DNA of 64,000 nucleotides from Arthrobacter sp. TMP15 (GCF_039529835.1 NZ_CP154262.1:1736001-1800000), one strand, 5' to 3'. Counted from the stretch's first letter, positions 48,577-58,581 are shown. Notes: a model not told the origin generated them from the sequence alone. Numbers and translations: made by a program.

Positions 48577-49356
48577 GTGAACGCGCTTGAGTCATTTTTC
48601 ATCCTGCTAGGCGGTCTGTGGGCCGGCACCATCAACACAGTGGTTGGCTCGGGGACTCTTGTTACCTTCCCCATCTTGATCGCCTTGGGGATCGCTCCCG
48701 TCATGGCAGTGGTCAGCAATGCAATGGGTTTAATTGCTGGCGGAGTTTCCGGCACGTGGGGCTATCGTCGCGAGCTGCGAGGGATGGGCCCCAATCTTGT
48801 CCGTCTGATGCCTGCGTCGGTACTGGGCGGGATAACAGGGGCGTACCTCCTGCTGCATCTACCTGAAGAAGTTTTCCACGTTGTTGCCCCCGTGCTGATT
48901 GTCTTTGCACTGGCATTGGTAATTTTTCAGCCCCGGCTGCAGGCTGCCGTGAAGGCCCGTCGCGGCAATGCCACATCCGTCCGCTCTCATGATGCGCTAA
49001 TGGTGGCCTTGGTGTTTCTGGCGGGAATCTATGGCGGCTATTTTGTTGCGGCTCAGGGAGTGCTGTTGGTAGCGATCCTTGGCATCTTTATGAGTGGAAC
49101 TTTGCAAAACGCGAACGCCGTCAAGAACGTGCTCTCACTGAGCGTGAACGTCATTGCGGCTATTTCCTACTTGCTGTTCGCCCCCGAGAAGATCATCTGG
49201 ATCGTGGTTGGTTTGATCGCAGTCAGCTCGCTCATTGGTGGTTTTGTTGGCGCAAAGATCGGTCGCAGATTGCCGCCCGTGGTGTTGCGCACGGTTATTG
49301 TCGCCCTCGGATTGGTTGCTTTGTTCTTCATGATACAAAAATTGGTGATTGCATGA
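48577..49356 (+). CDS. TSUP-family sulfite/organosulfonate exporter (TauE/SafE)
   Basis: 259 residues with about eight hydrophobic helices. GGLWAGTINTVVGSGTLVTFP near the N-terminus, here interrupted only by helix boundaries, and the mirrored second repeat IYGGYFVAAQGVLLV are typical of TauE/SafE. It moves sulfur oxyanions or other anions; direction and substrate unknown. GTG start at 48577. Its stop overlaps the next ATG as ATGA, an unexpected pairing with an RNA methyltransferase. Confidence 0.85.
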   Translation: MNALESFFILLGGLWAGTINTVVGSGTLVTFPILIALGIAPVMAVVSNAMGLIAGGVSGTWGYRRELRGMGPNLVRLMPASVLGGITGAYLLLHLPEEVFHVVAPVLIVFALALVIFQPRLQAAVKARRGNATSVRSHDALMVALVFLAGIYGGYFVAAQGVLLVAILGIFMSGTLQNANAVKNVLSLSVNVIAAISYLLFAPEKIIWIVVGLIAVSSLIGGFVGAKIGRRLPPVVLRTVIVALGLVALFFMIQKLVIA

Positions 49357-50165
49357 TCATCGTCCTGCAGGATGCCGGCGATCCTCGCGTCAGTGATTAC
49401 GTTTCCCTCACCGACGTCCAATTACGCAAGACCAAAGAGCCCGCAGAAGGCCTGTATATCGCCGAAAGCCCCAAAGTCCTGCGCCGGGCCTTGGAGGCGG
49501 GTCACCGGCCCAGATCCTTCTTCCTGGCAGAAAAATGGTTACCGGAGATGGCTGATGTTTTAGAAAAGTACGACGACGTTCCCGCCTTCGTAGGGTCCAG
49601 CGCAATTCTGACGGAAATTACCGGCTTCAACCTTCATCGCGGCGCTATGGCTGCCATGCACCGTCCAGATGCGCGCAACATCCCGGCTCTACTGGCCGGG
49701 TCCCGGCGGATTGCCGTGCTGGAAGACGTTACGGATCACACTAATATTGGTGCGATTTTCCGATCTGCTGCCGCATTGGGAATAGATGCAGTTCTCATTA
49801 GCCCCCGTTGTGGGGACCCCCTTTACCGGCGCAGTATCCGGGTCAGTATGGGTGCGGTATTTCAAGTCCCATGGGCACGGCTGCCGGAATGGCCGGCGGG
49901 TTTGGCCATGCTCCATGAAGAAGGATTTACCTTGGCTGCACTTGCCCTCGTGAAGGACTCGCTCACCATTCACGAACTTGCTGCCCGCAATGAGCAAAAG
50001 CTGGCATTGGTGGTGGGTACAGAGGGGGACGGGCTCAGTGCCCAGACACTGGCACGAGCCGATCACACCGTGATGATCCCCATGTGCGCCGGCGTTGATT
50101 CGCTCAATGTGGCAGCAGCGTGTGCTGTAGCCTTTTTCGCCACCGCGGGTAGTGTAGAAACATGA
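49353..50165 (+). CDS. TrmH/SpoU-family RNA 2'-O-methyltransferase
   Basis: 270 residues: an N-terminal substrate-binding domain, then the SPOUT domain. Motif 1 is DHTNIGAIFRSAAALG, motif 2 is VVGTEGDGLS, and motif 3 is CAGVDSLNVAAACAV, together forming the trefoil-knot SAM site. The target could be rRNA or tRNA; the length and N-domain fit rRNA-type members. Overlaps the transporter upstream and the peroxiredoxin downstream (ATGA at both ends). Confidence 0.88.
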   Translation: MIIVLQDAGDPRVSDYVSLTDVQLRKTKEPAEGLYIAESPKVLRRALEAGHRPRSFFLAEKWLPEMADVLEKYDDVPAFVGSSAILTEITGFNLHRGAMAAMHRPDARNIPALLAGSRRIAVLEDVTDHTNIGAIFRSAAALGIDAVLISPRCGDPLYRRSIRVSMGAVFQVPWARLPEWPAGLAMLHEEGFTLAALALVKDSLTIHELAARNEQKLALVVGTEGDGLSAQTLARADHTVMIPMCAGVDSLNVAAACAVAFFATAGSVET

Positions 50166-50620
50166 ACTTAGATGAGAAATTACCGGATTTTTCTTTGGCT
50201 GATCAACATGGAATGGTCAGGACTCTTTCCGAACTAAGCGCCGATGGTCCTTTAGTTATTTTCTTTTACCCGCTGGCTGGCAGCGGAGGATGCACCAAGG
50301 AAGCCTGCCATTTCCGGGATTTGCAGGCCGAGTTCGCGGAGGCGGGCGCCGCCATTGTGGGCATCAGCACGGACTCTGAAACCAAACAGCTGAACTTTGC
50401 CACGAAAAACAACCTCAGCTACCCACTGCTGAGCGACACAAAAGGCGAGGTAGCCGACTTGTTCGGAGTACGGCGTCGCCTATTAGCGAAATCCCTACCC
50501 ACCAAAAGAGCCACCTTCATTGTTGATACAAACAGAATTCTGCGTTTCGCAGTCTCCAGTGAAACAAATATGAATTTACATGCCGATCAGGCACTGGCTG
50601 CTCTCGCCACAATGGGCTAA
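50162..50620 (+). CDS. bcp: Peroxiredoxin, Bcp/PrxQ type
   Basis: 152 residues, thioredoxin fold. Peroxidatic C44 and resolving C49 lie in GSGGCTKEACHFRD, the PrxQ CX4C arrangement. The nearly invariant Thr three residues before the peroxidatic Cys is Ser here (S41), a conservative change found in some peroxiredoxins. Expected to reduce hydroperoxides with thioredoxin. ATG overlaps the methyltransferase stop. Confidence 0.88.
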   Translation: MNLDEKLPDFSLADQHGMVRTLSELSADGPLVIFFYPLAGSGGCTKEACHFRDLQAEFAEAGAAIVGISTDSETKQLNFATKNNLSYPLLSDTKGEVADLFGVRRRLLAKSLPTKRATFIVDTNRILRFAVSSETNMNLHADQALAALATMG

Positions 50621-50755
50621 CACAGCAACCCGGATGCTGCTGCAGACTCCAGCTTGGTGAATTCGGCTCCAAGCGGTAAAGTTTCTAGCTGGGCCTAGTG
50701 CCCATACCATTCATCAGTCTGGCAAAAACCAGACGATAACACTCTGAGGTTTACA

Positions 50756-51010
50756 GTGAAGCAGAACACCCACCCGAAGTATGAAGCCATCGTTTTCAAT
50801 GACTTGGCTTCAGATACCAAGTTCCTGACGCGCTCCACGGCGACGTCCAAGAAGACCATCGAGTGGGAAGATGGCAACACCTACCCCGTTATCGACGTGG
50901 AAATCTCTTCAGAGTCACACCCGTTCTACACGGGCAAGCAGCGCATCATGGACAGCGCCGGCCGCGTGGAGCGCTTCAACGCCCGCTTCGCAGGCTTCGG
51001 CAAGAAGTAG
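50756..51010 (+). CDS. rpmE2: Ribosomal protein L31 type B
   Basis: 84 residues. Begins [16 protein letters not shown] and lacks the CxxC zinc ligands of type A L31, so it is the zinc-independent type [20 protein letters not shown] is the conserved C-terminal region. GTG 50756 with TGAGG upstream. No Zur box visible. An inverted repeat GTCTGG/CCAGAC (50717-50722, 50729-50734) in the leader is a possible regulatory hairpin. Confidence 0.95.
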   Translation: MKQNTHPKYEAIVFNDLASDTKFLTRSTATSKKTIEWEDGNTYPVIDVEISSESHPFYTGKQRIMDSAGRVERFNARFAGFGKK

Positions 51011-51039
51011 TACTTCTTTCCAACAGTTTTTTGTTTTAG

Positions 51040-51071
51040 ACAGGGTTCGCACTATACGGTGCGGGCCCTGT
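51040..51071 (+). terminator. Intrinsic terminator of rpmE2
   Basis: Thirteen-base arms (51040-51052, 51059-51071) with two G-T pairs, six-base loop, followed by TTTC. Thirty bases after the rpmE2 stop. Confidence 0.85.
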
Positions 51072-51113
51072 TTTCATGTCATCACAGCACCAAGAAATCA
51101 TCTCTGGTGCCCT

Positions 51114-51174
51114 GACCGAAAGACCGAAAGACATAAAGCGAGTCAATTTTGCACAGAAGAATTTTGCACAGAAG
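51114..51174. repeat. Two tandem duplications upstream of the lipoate ligase gene
   Basis: GACCGAAA occurs twice at 51114-51129 (period 8). Then AATTTTGCACAGAAG is perfectly duplicated at 51145-51159 and 51160-51174 (period 15). Both lie in the leader of the lipoate ligase gene, whose ATG is at 51200. Confidence 0.85.
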
Positions 51175-51199
51175 AGCTGACAGCGGGGAAGATGGAGGC

Positions 51200-52261
51200 A
51201 TGGCAACGCAACTTCATGGTGAATATAAGGTGCATGGCGGCAAATTGGTCGTGGTTGACTGCACGGTCAAGCATGGTCTCCTTGATGAGGTCCAGGTCAG
51301 TGGTGATTTTTTCCTTGAGCCAGATGAGGCGCTGGATGACATCAATGCTGCCCTGAACGGTTTAGCTATTGAACTGCCCGCTATTGAATTCGCCAGCGCC
51401 ATCACGGCTGCCCTCCCTGCGGACGCGGTGCTGTTTGGATTTTCAGCGCAGGCCGTGTCCATAGCAGTGCGCAGAGCACTGACCAAGGCAACAAGCTGGA
51501 TTGACCATGAGTGGGACATTATTGCGCCAACTGTCCTGCCAACAGCCATCAATGTCGCCTTGGATGAGATCCTCACCGAGGAAGTGGGAGCGGGTAGACG
51601 AAACCCAACCCTCCGTTTTTGGGACTGGGAAGAACCCTCGGTTGTTATCGGCAGCTTCCAGTCCGTCCGCAATGAACTCGACCCCATCGGGGTGGAGAAG
51701 CATGGTATTCACGTTGTCCGCAGGATCAGTGGTGGCGGTGCCATGTTCATGGAAGCAGGTAACTGCATCACCTATTCGTTGTACCTTCCCCAGACTCTCG
51801 TTGATGGACTCACTTTTGAGGACTCCTACAAATTTCTTGATGCCTGGGTATTAGCTGCTCTTGAGTCGATGGGCATCGAGGCTTTCTATGTGCCGCTGAA
51901 CGACATTGCCACCAGCGCCGGTAAAATTGGCGGCGCAGCCCAGAAGCGACTCAGCAACGGAGCAATGCTCCATCACGTGACAATGAGCTATGACATTGAT
52001 GCGGAAAAAATGATTCAGGTCCTGCGCATCGGGAAAGAGAAGCTCTCAGATAAGGGCACCCGATCCGCCAAGAAGCGTGTAGATCCTTTGCGCCGCCAGA
52101 GTGGGCTAAGCCGCCAAGACATTCTTGAGCGCATGTCAGAGACATTCATTGATCGTTATGGTGCCCGTGCAGCATTCCTCACTGATACCGAACTTGCCGA
52201 GGCGGCACACCGTGTGGAGCGTAAATTTGGCACTACGGAGTGGCTGCACAGAATTACATGA
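51200..52261 (+). CDS. Lipoate-protein ligase family protein with N-terminal accessory domain
   Basis: 353 residues. Residues 1-90 (HGEYKVHGGKLVVVD ... SGDFFLEPDEAL) look like the LplA accessory domain that in E. coli sits at the C-terminus. The catalytic LplA/BPL domain follows, with RRISGGGAMFM and the catalytic Lys in KIGGAAQKR. So the domain order is reversed. It attaches lipoate or octanoate to dehydrogenase E2 or GcvH. ATG 51200 has GGGGAAG and a closer GGAGG upstream. Coupled to the next gene by ATGA. Confidence 0.87.
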   Translation: MATQLHGEYKVHGGKLVVVDCTVKHGLLDEVQVSGDFFLEPDEALDDINAALNGLAIELPAIEFASAITAALPADAVLFGFSAQAVSIAVRRALTKATSWIDHEWDIIAPTVLPTAINVALDEILTEEVGAGRRNPTLRFWDWEEPSVVIGSFQSVRNELDPIGVEKHGIHVVRRISGGGAMFMEAGNCITYSLYLPQTLVDGLTFEDSYKFLDAWVLAALESMGIEAFYVPLNDIATSAGKIGGAAQKRLSNGAMLHHVTMSYDIDAEKMIQVLRIGKEKLSDKGTRSAKKRVDPLRRQSGLSRQDILERMSETFIDRYGARAAFLTDTELAEAAHRVERKFGTTEWLHRIT

Positions 52262-53340
52262 GCGCTTCTTCCCAAGATTCACCACGAGCGCTGTCTTGGT
52301 GGCCCAATCAGCCACCTGCTTCCTTTGCCTTCGTCATGGCTACCGGAATTGTTTCTGCCTCACTTCTCGACGCTGGCTGGAGCGTTGCAGCCACGATCTT
52401 GTTATGGATAGCGGCTGTTGCTTTGCTGCTGCTCTTTATTGGACTCATTGGTCGCCTTGTTACCCACAATGCTGATGCCGCGGCTGACTTTCGCAATCCA
52501 CACAAAGGCTTCGGTTACCTGACACTGGTAGCAGCCATTAACGTTGTTGGCATTGGATTTCATCCCGTCGCACCACAAGCCACATGGATTCTGGCCGCAA
52601 TAAGTATTGTGCTCTGGCTGTTCTTGGCGTACGGAGTCCCCCTGTCAATGATGCTGCGAACAGAAATGGGAGAGAGCTTACGTCCCCGGCTGCTCCCTGT
52701 GGACGGCACCTGGTTTCTCTGGGTTGTCTCCACGCAGTCGATCTCCATGGCCGCAGCCTCCCTAGCAACTGGCGGAAGTACTGTGCGGCTTCTCAGCGAT
52801 GCTGCTGTAGCATTCTGGGGCGTAGGGATCATGCTGTACCTGACGCTCACCACCATGGTTGTACTCCGACTCCTTACAGGTGGTGAAAATCTTGGTGGCA
52901 TAGTGCCCACCAACTGGATCTTTATGGGGGCCACCGCCATCACCGTCCTGGCCGGTTCAATGATCCTGCATCTGCCGGCGGATATCCCGGTTGTGCATTT
53001 GGCCGGTCCAACTGTGGGCGGCCTGAGCTACCTGCTGTGGGCCTTTGGCCTGTGGTGGGTTCCGCTTCTCGTGGCTTTCGGCTTCTGGCACCATATAGTG
53101 CGGCGCCAACCCTTGCGATACAGCACCGCATTGTGGTCAATTGTGTTTCCGTTAGGAATGTTCGCCGTAGCAACATTCCGTTTTGGCACTGAAAACCAAA
53201 TGCCGCTTGTCACCTTCGTAGGCGACGTTGCCACGTGGGTGGCGGTCGCAGCATGGCTAATAGTTGTGGCTGGCATGCTGCTTGCCTTTGCCCGATGGGT
53301 GCTTAAACACGAACCGGACAAAGGCGCACAGATTATCTAG
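52258..53340 (+). CDS. SLAC1/TehA/TDT-family anion channel or dicarboxylate transporter
   Basis: 360 residues with ten hydrophobic helices. FAFVMATGIVSASL near the N-terminus is the family signature. Relatives include TehA (tellurite), Mae1 (malate), plant SLAC1 (chloride/nitrate) and sulfite pumps, so the substrate is open. Start at ATG 52258, overlapping the ligase stop. Its TAG stop overlaps the TAG stop of the converging pepN in a shared CTAG. Confidence 0.85.
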   Translation: MSASSQDSPRALSWWPNQPPASFAFVMATGIVSASLLDAGWSVAATILLWIAAVALLLLFIGLIGRLVTHNADAAADFRNPHKGFGYLTLVAAINVVGIGFHPVAPQATWILAAISIVLWLFLAYGVPLSMMLRTEMGESLRPRLLPVDGTWFLWVVSTQSISMAAASLATGGSTVRLLSDAAVAFWGVGIMLYLTLTTMVVLRLLTGGENLGGIVPTNWIFMGATAITVLAGSMILHLPADIPVVHLAGPTVGGLSYLLWAFGLWWVPLLVAFGFWHHIVRRQPLRYSTALWSIVFPLGMFAVATFRFGTENQMPLVTFVGDVATWVAVAAWLIVVAGMLLAFARWVLKHEPDKGAQII

Positions 53341-56054
53341 GCGCTAACCGCTTGGGCGTTGAGGGCCCGTAGTAGCTGGTCACGCTGTTCGCGCACCATG
53401 CGTCGCAGCCCGGTGGATGCATGGGGGTGGTCTGCCAACCAGGCATCGGTTCGAACCATCACCGGGTGATCACCAGGAGAAGTCCCAGAGACAAGATCTT
53501 GCTGCAGCGGGAACAATCCCCGGACTACCCGCCCAGCCATTTCCAGACTGCGCTCAGACCAGATACGTTCAATCTGCACAAAATAGGGTTCCACGAACGA
53601 TTCAATTAGCTCTCTCTCACCAGCGATTAGCCCCGCCATCGAGAATCCGGCGATAGTAGCGCTGAGGAGTTCATTGCTGAGCGTATCCTCATCGACGGCT
53701 TCACTCCAGCGACGTTGTTTCAGGGCCAGCTCAGGCAGTGCGGCTGTAGCGGCACAATGACTCGCCCTGTGTTCGGCGGTAGTGTTTGCCGCCAGTTCTT
53801 CATCCAGTTCCGCTTGGGTGGCTGCTCCCCGGGAAGCCAACTGCTGCCACAACAGCCAACGCAGGCCACCATCAACAGCCAATCCGGCCGGCACGTGTGT
53901 TCCTGCCAGCAAGTCCCGGCTAATCTGCACCACCGCGTCACTGCAGCGACCCACAATCGCGAGGGTGCGCGCCCACACCAACTGCTCGTCGCTTGCTGGC
54001 TGCGCCTGGTTCAGGTGCCGCCCAATGCCAGCGAGCAGCATGTCCATAGCCAACGCGCGCTCAGCTGGGGCACAGTAATAATGCAGTGCGTAAACAGCGT
54101 TGTCCGCCAAGGTTTGCAGCAGGCTAACATCGTTTTCACCCCCGGCGTGATCCACCACTGCGCGAAGGTAAACCGACGCAGGAAGAAGCCCGTCCCGTGT
54201 CTCATTCCACAGTGCAGACCACACAAGGCTGCGAGCTAGCGGGTCTATCATTTTTCCAACGGAACGAAGCGCGGTGGCAAGGGATCCGGCGTCGAGCCTG
54301 ACCTTGGCATAGCTATGATCCTCGTCATTGACCAGTAGCAATGCCGGTGTTGCCACGCCAATAAACTCTGGCACCTCCGTCACCTCGCCAACCACATCCA
54401 AGGTGACCGAGTGTGTGCGGACAAGAGATCCGCCGTCGTAATCAAAGCAGCCAACCGCCAACCGGTGAGGACGCAGCGCTTGGGCACCAGTGACCGGATC
54501 AATAGCTTCTTGTCGGATCCCAACGGAAGTCACCTTGCCATTGTTTGTGTCAATGACGGGGGTGAGCGTGGACATACCGGAGGTCTGCAGCCACTGGCTG
54601 GCCCACGTCCCCAAATCTCTCCCGGAAGCTGTACTCAGCGGATCCAAGAGGTCCGCCAAAGTGGTGTTTGAATACGCGTGGGCAGCGAAATATTCTCTTG
54701 AACCGGCGATGAAGGCCTCATGGCCCACGTACGCAACAAGCTGCTTGAGCACTGAGGCGCCCTTAGCGTACGTGATCCCGTCAAAGTTAGCCTTGGCGGC
54801 TTCAAGGTCGGTGATATCAGCAACGATGGGGTGGGTTGTGGGGAGCTGGTCTTGTACATAGGCCCACGCCTTACGACGGCTGGCAAACATGGTCCAGGAC
54901 TTGGCACCCCACGGTGTCGCCTCGGCAACAGCCAAGTGACCCATGTAATCAGCAAAGGATTCCTTCAACCACAGGTCATCCCACCACGTCATCGTGACAA
55001 GATCGCCAAACCACATATGCGCCATCTCGTGCATGATCGTGTTGGCACGTTGTTGGTAAGCCGTATCGGTGGCTCGGGACTCATGCACGTACGCTTCCGT
55101 GAACGTCACAAGGCCCGGATTTTCCATGGCGCCCAAGTTGTACTCAGGCACAAACGCCTGATCGTATTTACCGAACGGGTATGGGTGGTCAAAGAGTTCG
55201 TTGAAGTATGACAAGCCATCTTTAGTGACCTTGAAAATCTCCGCCGCGTCAAAGTGCGGCGCGAGGGATGCCCTGCAATATGCGGCAAGTGGGATGTCCA
55301 GCCGCTGTCCCTGGTGTGCACTTTCTGCACCAAAGACCATCGAAAAGTGCTCCTCCACTTTGAAATACGGCCCCGCCAACACCGTGGTGATGTAAGTGGA
55401 GATGGGAAGGGTGGCGGCAAAATCCCAGCGTGCCGTTAGCACTGGCGCATCCTGTCCCTGATTAAGCAAGTTACTCTCCGCTACAGGAGCACTCTCACCA
55501 TCCGGGCCCACATATCGGCTTACCGATTGGTTGGATGCTACCTCCCAACCCGCCGGAGCAGTCACATGGAAAGTAAACGGGGCCTTCAAATCTGGTTGTT
55601 CAAAGTTTGCAAAAACACGCCGCGCATCAGCTGGCTCGTACTGTGTGTACGTGTATGTCCTGCCATCTGCAGGGTCCACGAACCGGTGCAGGCCTTCGCC
55701 ACTGCGCGAATACGCGGCAGTAGCACACACAACAACTTCATTCTCAGCCTGGAGCGACGGCAAACGAATGCGTGAGCCAACAACCACGTCAGCCAGATTC
55801 AGGTTCGCACCGTTAAGGACTACCGATTCAACGCTCAAACCGATGAAGTCAAGGAATGTTTCAGCGGTGTTGGCAGCATCGGCAGAGTCGCCGGCTGATA
55901 GATCGGCAGCGAACAGTATTGTGCTGCGGCTTGGGAACCCGGCGACACTCAGGTCACCGGCCAAACCTAAGTCGAGGTCCACATCATAGGAGTGGACGGT
56001 GAGAAGTGATTTGCGGTCTGCAGCTTCATTGCGCAGAAGATTATGATTGGACAC
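53337..56054 (-). CDS. pepN: Aminopeptidase N (M1 family)
   Basis: About 905 residues. Exopeptidase motif GAMENPGLVTF, then the zinc site HEMAHMWFGDL with the distal Glu in WLKESFADYMG. The large alpha-helical ERAP1-like C-terminal domain covers the last 380 residues. I choose the GTG at 56054 (SNHNLLRNEAADRK follows), which resembles Arthrobacter-type N-termini, over a TTG four codons upstream; neither has a good ribosome site. Cytoplasmic; trims peptides from the N-end. Confidence 0.95.
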   Translation of the reverse strand: MSNHNLLRNEAADRKSLLTVHSYDVDLDLGLAGDLSVAGFPSRSTILFAADLSAGDSADAANTAETFLDFIGLSVESVVLNGANLNLADVVVGSRIRLPSLQAENEVVVCATAAYSRSGEGLHRFVDPADGRTYTYTQYEPADARRVFANFEQPDLKAPFTFHVTAPAGWEVASNQSVSRYVGPDGESAPVAESNLLNQGQDAPVLTARWDFAATLPISTYITTVLAGPYFKVEEHFSMVFGAESAHQGQRLDIPLAAYCRASLAPHFDAAEIFKVTKDGLSYFNELFDHPYPFGKYDQAFVPEYNLGAMENPGLVTFTEAYVHESRATDTAYQQRANTIMHEMAHMWFGDLVTMTWWDDLWLKESFADYMGHLAVAEATPWGAKSWTMFASRRKAWAYVQDQLPTTHPIVADITDLEAAKANFDGITYAKGASVLKQLVAYVGHEAFIAGSREYFAAHAYSNTTLADLLDPLSTASGRDLGTWASQWLQTSGMSTLTPVIDTNNGKVTSVGIRQEAIDPVTGAQALRPHRLAVGCFDYDGGSLVRTHSVTLDVVGEVTEVPEFIGVATPALLLVNDEDHSYAKVRLDAGSLATALRSVGKMIDPLARSLVWSALWNETRDGLLPASVYLRAVVDHAGGENDVSLLQTLADNAVYALHYYCAPAERALAMDMLLAGIGRHLNQAQPASDEQLVWARTLAIVGRCSDAVVQISRDLLAGTHVPAGLAVDGGLRWLLWQQLASRGAATQAELDEELAANTTAEHRASHCAATAALPELALKQRRWSEAVDEDTLSNELLSATIAGFSMAGLIAGERELIESFVEPYFVQIERIWSERSLEMAGRVVRGLFPLQQDLVSGTSPGDHPVMVRTDAWLADHPHASTGLRRMVREQRDQLLRALNAQAVSA

Positions 56055-56080
56055 TATTTCATTCAATCATGGACTCTAAG

Positions 56081-57148
56081 TCAGATGTTCATCAGGTGCA
56101 CAGCCCCAAACGCCAGGGTCCCAATCAGCAGCCAGGAACACAAGGCCATGACGGTTGCACGGGCTCCTGTATTCAGCAGATCACGTACCCGTACGCTGGA
56201 GCCAAGGCCAAAGAGAGCAGCCCCCAAGGCGATGTCCTGGGCAAGGGCACCGGCTTCAATACCCGATTCAGGTAGCCACCCGGTGGTGCGCAGAGCTGCC
56301 ATCAATAGAAAGCCAACCACGAACATTGGAATGACCGGAGGAAAACGGGTGCTCGTGGCAGTCTCCACGTTTCCAGCGCGTTGGAGTTCAAGAGCACGTG
56401 CTTGGCGTTTGCGCTCGATCGCCCCGGCCACACCCACGATGGGTGCCAACAGCACAACGCGAGTCAGCTTCACCACCACCGCCGCGCTCAGCGCAACAGC
56501 TCCAGCCGTTTGGGCGGTGGCCACTACCTGACCCACATCGTGAACTCCGGCACCAACCCACTGACCAAATTCCAGTGGTGAAAGTCCTAGCGGATTCATC
56601 AGAAGTGGCAAAATACCTATCGCCAGGGTGCCGCATAGGGTCACTAATGCCACTGGCAGCACAGTATCTTCATGTTTTGTTCCCTTGACGGCGGCCATGG
56701 CTCCGATAGCCGAAGCCCCGCAAATGGAAAACCCAGTTGCAATCAGAAGGGGAGTGTCGCCTTCTAGCTTGAACAGCTTCCCCAGGACCAGTGTGCCGGC
56801 AAAGCTGAGCAACACAACTGCTACGACCAGGCCCACACTCAGCCAGCCTAGGTCCATGATGTCTCCGAGACTGAGCTTGAGGCCCAGGAAGACAATGCCA
56901 GCGCGCATGAAATGCTTGCCCGCGAAGTTTAATCCGGCACGACACGGTCCTTGGCACAGCGTCGAGGTCCCGGGCAGGTTCACTGCGGCAATCCCAAGCA
57001 CGACGGCGATGGTCATGGCAGGGAGCATCGGCACCAGGCTGTGCAGCAGCAGAGATACGGCAACCGCTGCCAGTGCCACAGCCAGCCCTGGTGCAATAAC
57101 AAGGATCTGCTCTCTTGAACCGCTCCTTTTACCTTCCGGATTTACCAT
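56081..57148 (-). CDS. yeiH: YeiH-type putative sulfate exporter family transporter
   Basis: 355 residues with about ten hydrophobic helices, UPF0324/PF03601. FAGKHFMRAGIVFLGLKLSL, split by a helix boundary, GFSICGASAIGAMAAV and VGAGVHDVGQVVATA are the family blocks. The substrate has not been firmly set in any relative I know. ATG 57148 overlaps the zinc-ribbon SDR by 7 bases, so it is last in the glgC - SDR - yeiH chain. Confidence 0.87.
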   Translation of the reverse strand: MVNPEGKRSGSREQILVIAPGLAVALAAVAVSLLLHSLVPMLPAMTIAVVLGIAAVNLPGTSTLCQGPCRAGLNFAGKHFMRAGIVFLGLKLSLGDIMDLGWLSVGLVVAVVLLSFAGTLVLGKLFKLEGDTPLLIATGFSICGASAIGAMAAVKGTKHEDTVLPVALVTLCGTLAIGILPLLMNPLGLSPLEFGQWVGAGVHDVGQVVATAQTAGAVALSAAVVVKLTRVVLLAPIVGVAGAIERKRQARALELQRAGNVETATSTRFPPVIPMFVVGFLLMAALRTTGWLPESGIEAGALAQDIALGAALFGLGSSVRVRDLLNTGARATVMALCSWLLIGTLAFGAVHLMNI

Positions 57149-58581
57149 GGGCTGACCTTGTAATCCTTGAGGAAGACACCGTATTGGTCTTCACCAGACT
57201 CGCCCATCACAATGGGGTCGTAAACACGAGCAGCCCCGTCAACCAAGTCCAAAGGAGCGTGGAAGCCTTCCTCAGCCAGGCGCACCTTTGTGTAGTGGGG
57301 CCTCTCGTCGGTGATCCAGCCTGTATCAACAGCTGTCATGAGGATTCCGTCGGCTTCTAGCATCTCCTTGGAACTAGTCCGGGTGAGCATGTTCAATGCA
57401 GCCTTTGCCATGTTTGTGTGGGGGTGACCAGGTCCTTTGTAGGCGCGGGAGAATTGTCCCTCCATCGCCGAAACATTCACAATATATTTTCGGTGGGCGG
57501 TGGAGGCTTTCATGGCCGGACGCAGCCTGGAAACCAGAAGAAACGGCGCTGTGACATTACAGAGTTGAACTTCTAGCATTTCCAGCGGGTCAACTTGGTC
57601 AATCACTTGAGTCCAGCTGTTGATCTCAGCCTTATCCGGTACCAGTCCGCCAGCATCAATAGCTGTGCCTGCCTCAATACGTTCTAACGACGCCGCACCC
57701 ATCGAGAGTGCTAGTGCCGCAATTTCATCGCCACCAAGTTTAGGTTGTTCCATCATCTGGGTGGCCAGTGCCAAGGGGTGTTTGTCGTGTGCGTGACCGA
57801 ACGTGACCAGTTCTGGCATGGGCGTGTCCGTCGGGAGCTCTTCAAGTTCGGCATCGACTAGGGGAGCGTAGGCGTTTCCTGAACGGCGTACTGTCTGTGC
57901 AGCATTGTTGATGATGATTTCTAGGGGGCCGGCCTCGTTCAGTGAGTCCGCCAAGGCCACCACCTGAGTGGGGTCCCGCAGGTCAATTCCTACGATCCGA
58001 AGCCGGTGGAGCCATTCGCCACTGTCTTCCATGGCCGCAAAACGACGTGCTGCATCCTTGGGGAAGCGTGTGGTGATCGTGGTGTGGGCGCCATCGCGTA
58101 GAAGCCGCAGGGCAATGTACATGCCAATTTTGGCACGGCCGCCTGTCAAAAGAGCCCTCTTGCCGCGAAGGTCAGTACGTGCGTCACGTTTGGAATGATT
58201 GAATGCAGCACAATCGGGGCACAGCTGATGGTAGAACGCGTCCACCTGTGTGTAGTGCTGCTTACAGATGTAGCACGGGCGGGGACGTTTTAGTGTCCCC
58301 GCCGTATCTCCTGTAGTGGAGGGCCTGAGCTTATTGCCCCGAGTTTCATCGTCTATGCGGTCAGGTGCTGCCGTGGCAGTTTTAGCAATAACTGCCTTGT
58401 CTGCATCATTGACAGCATCACGTTTCACGGTGCGGCGGTATCGTTTGACTGCCTTGAACATCTTTCCTGTGGCCCGGCGAACCAGTACATAGTCCGGATG
58501 TTCTTCGTCATAGACATGGATATTCTCCAAAACTTTCAAACAATTTTGGATCTCTTCGGGGCTTAAGTCAGGTGCAGTCAC
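57142..58581 (-). CDS. SDR-like protein with N-terminal zinc ribbon
   Basis: 479 residues. Residues 1-95 are charged and helical. C103, C106, C121 and C124 (CYICK ... LCPDC) make a four-Cys zinc ribbon. The Rossmann core starts at [11 protein letters not shown] near residue 145, and [10 protein letters not shown] is the SDR central motif. A plausible catalytic Ser is in VSAMEGQF, but the canonical Tyr is absent: the Lys stands in HTNMAKAAL with Thr at the Y-x3-K position. An insert of about 100 residues separates NNAAQ from the Ser. GTG overlaps the glgC stop (GTGA), and yeiH overlaps its end. Function unknown. Confidence 0.85.
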   Translation of the reverse strand: MTAPDLSPEEIQNCLKVLENIHVYDEEHPDYVLVRRATGKMFKAVKRYRRTVKRDAVNDADKAVIAKTATAAPDRIDDETRGNKLRPSTTGDTAGTLKRPRPCYICKQHYTQVDAFYHQLCPDCAAFNHSKRDARTDLRGKRALLTGGRAKIGMYIALRLLRDGAHTTITTRFPKDAARRFAAMEDSGEWLHRLRIVGIDLRDPTQVVALADSLNEAGPLEIIINNAAQTVRRSGNAYAPLVDAELEELPTDTPMPELVTFGHAHDKHPLALATQMMEQPKLGGDEIAALALSMGAASLERIEAGTAIDAGGLVPDKAEINSWTQVIDQVDPLEMLEVQLCNVTAPFLLVSRLRPAMKASTAHRKYIVNVSAMEGQFSRAYKGPGHPHTNMAKAALNMLTRTSSKEMLEADGILMTAVDTGWITDERPHYTKVRLAEEGFHAPLDLVDGAARVYDPIVMGESGEDQYGVFLKDYKVSPW

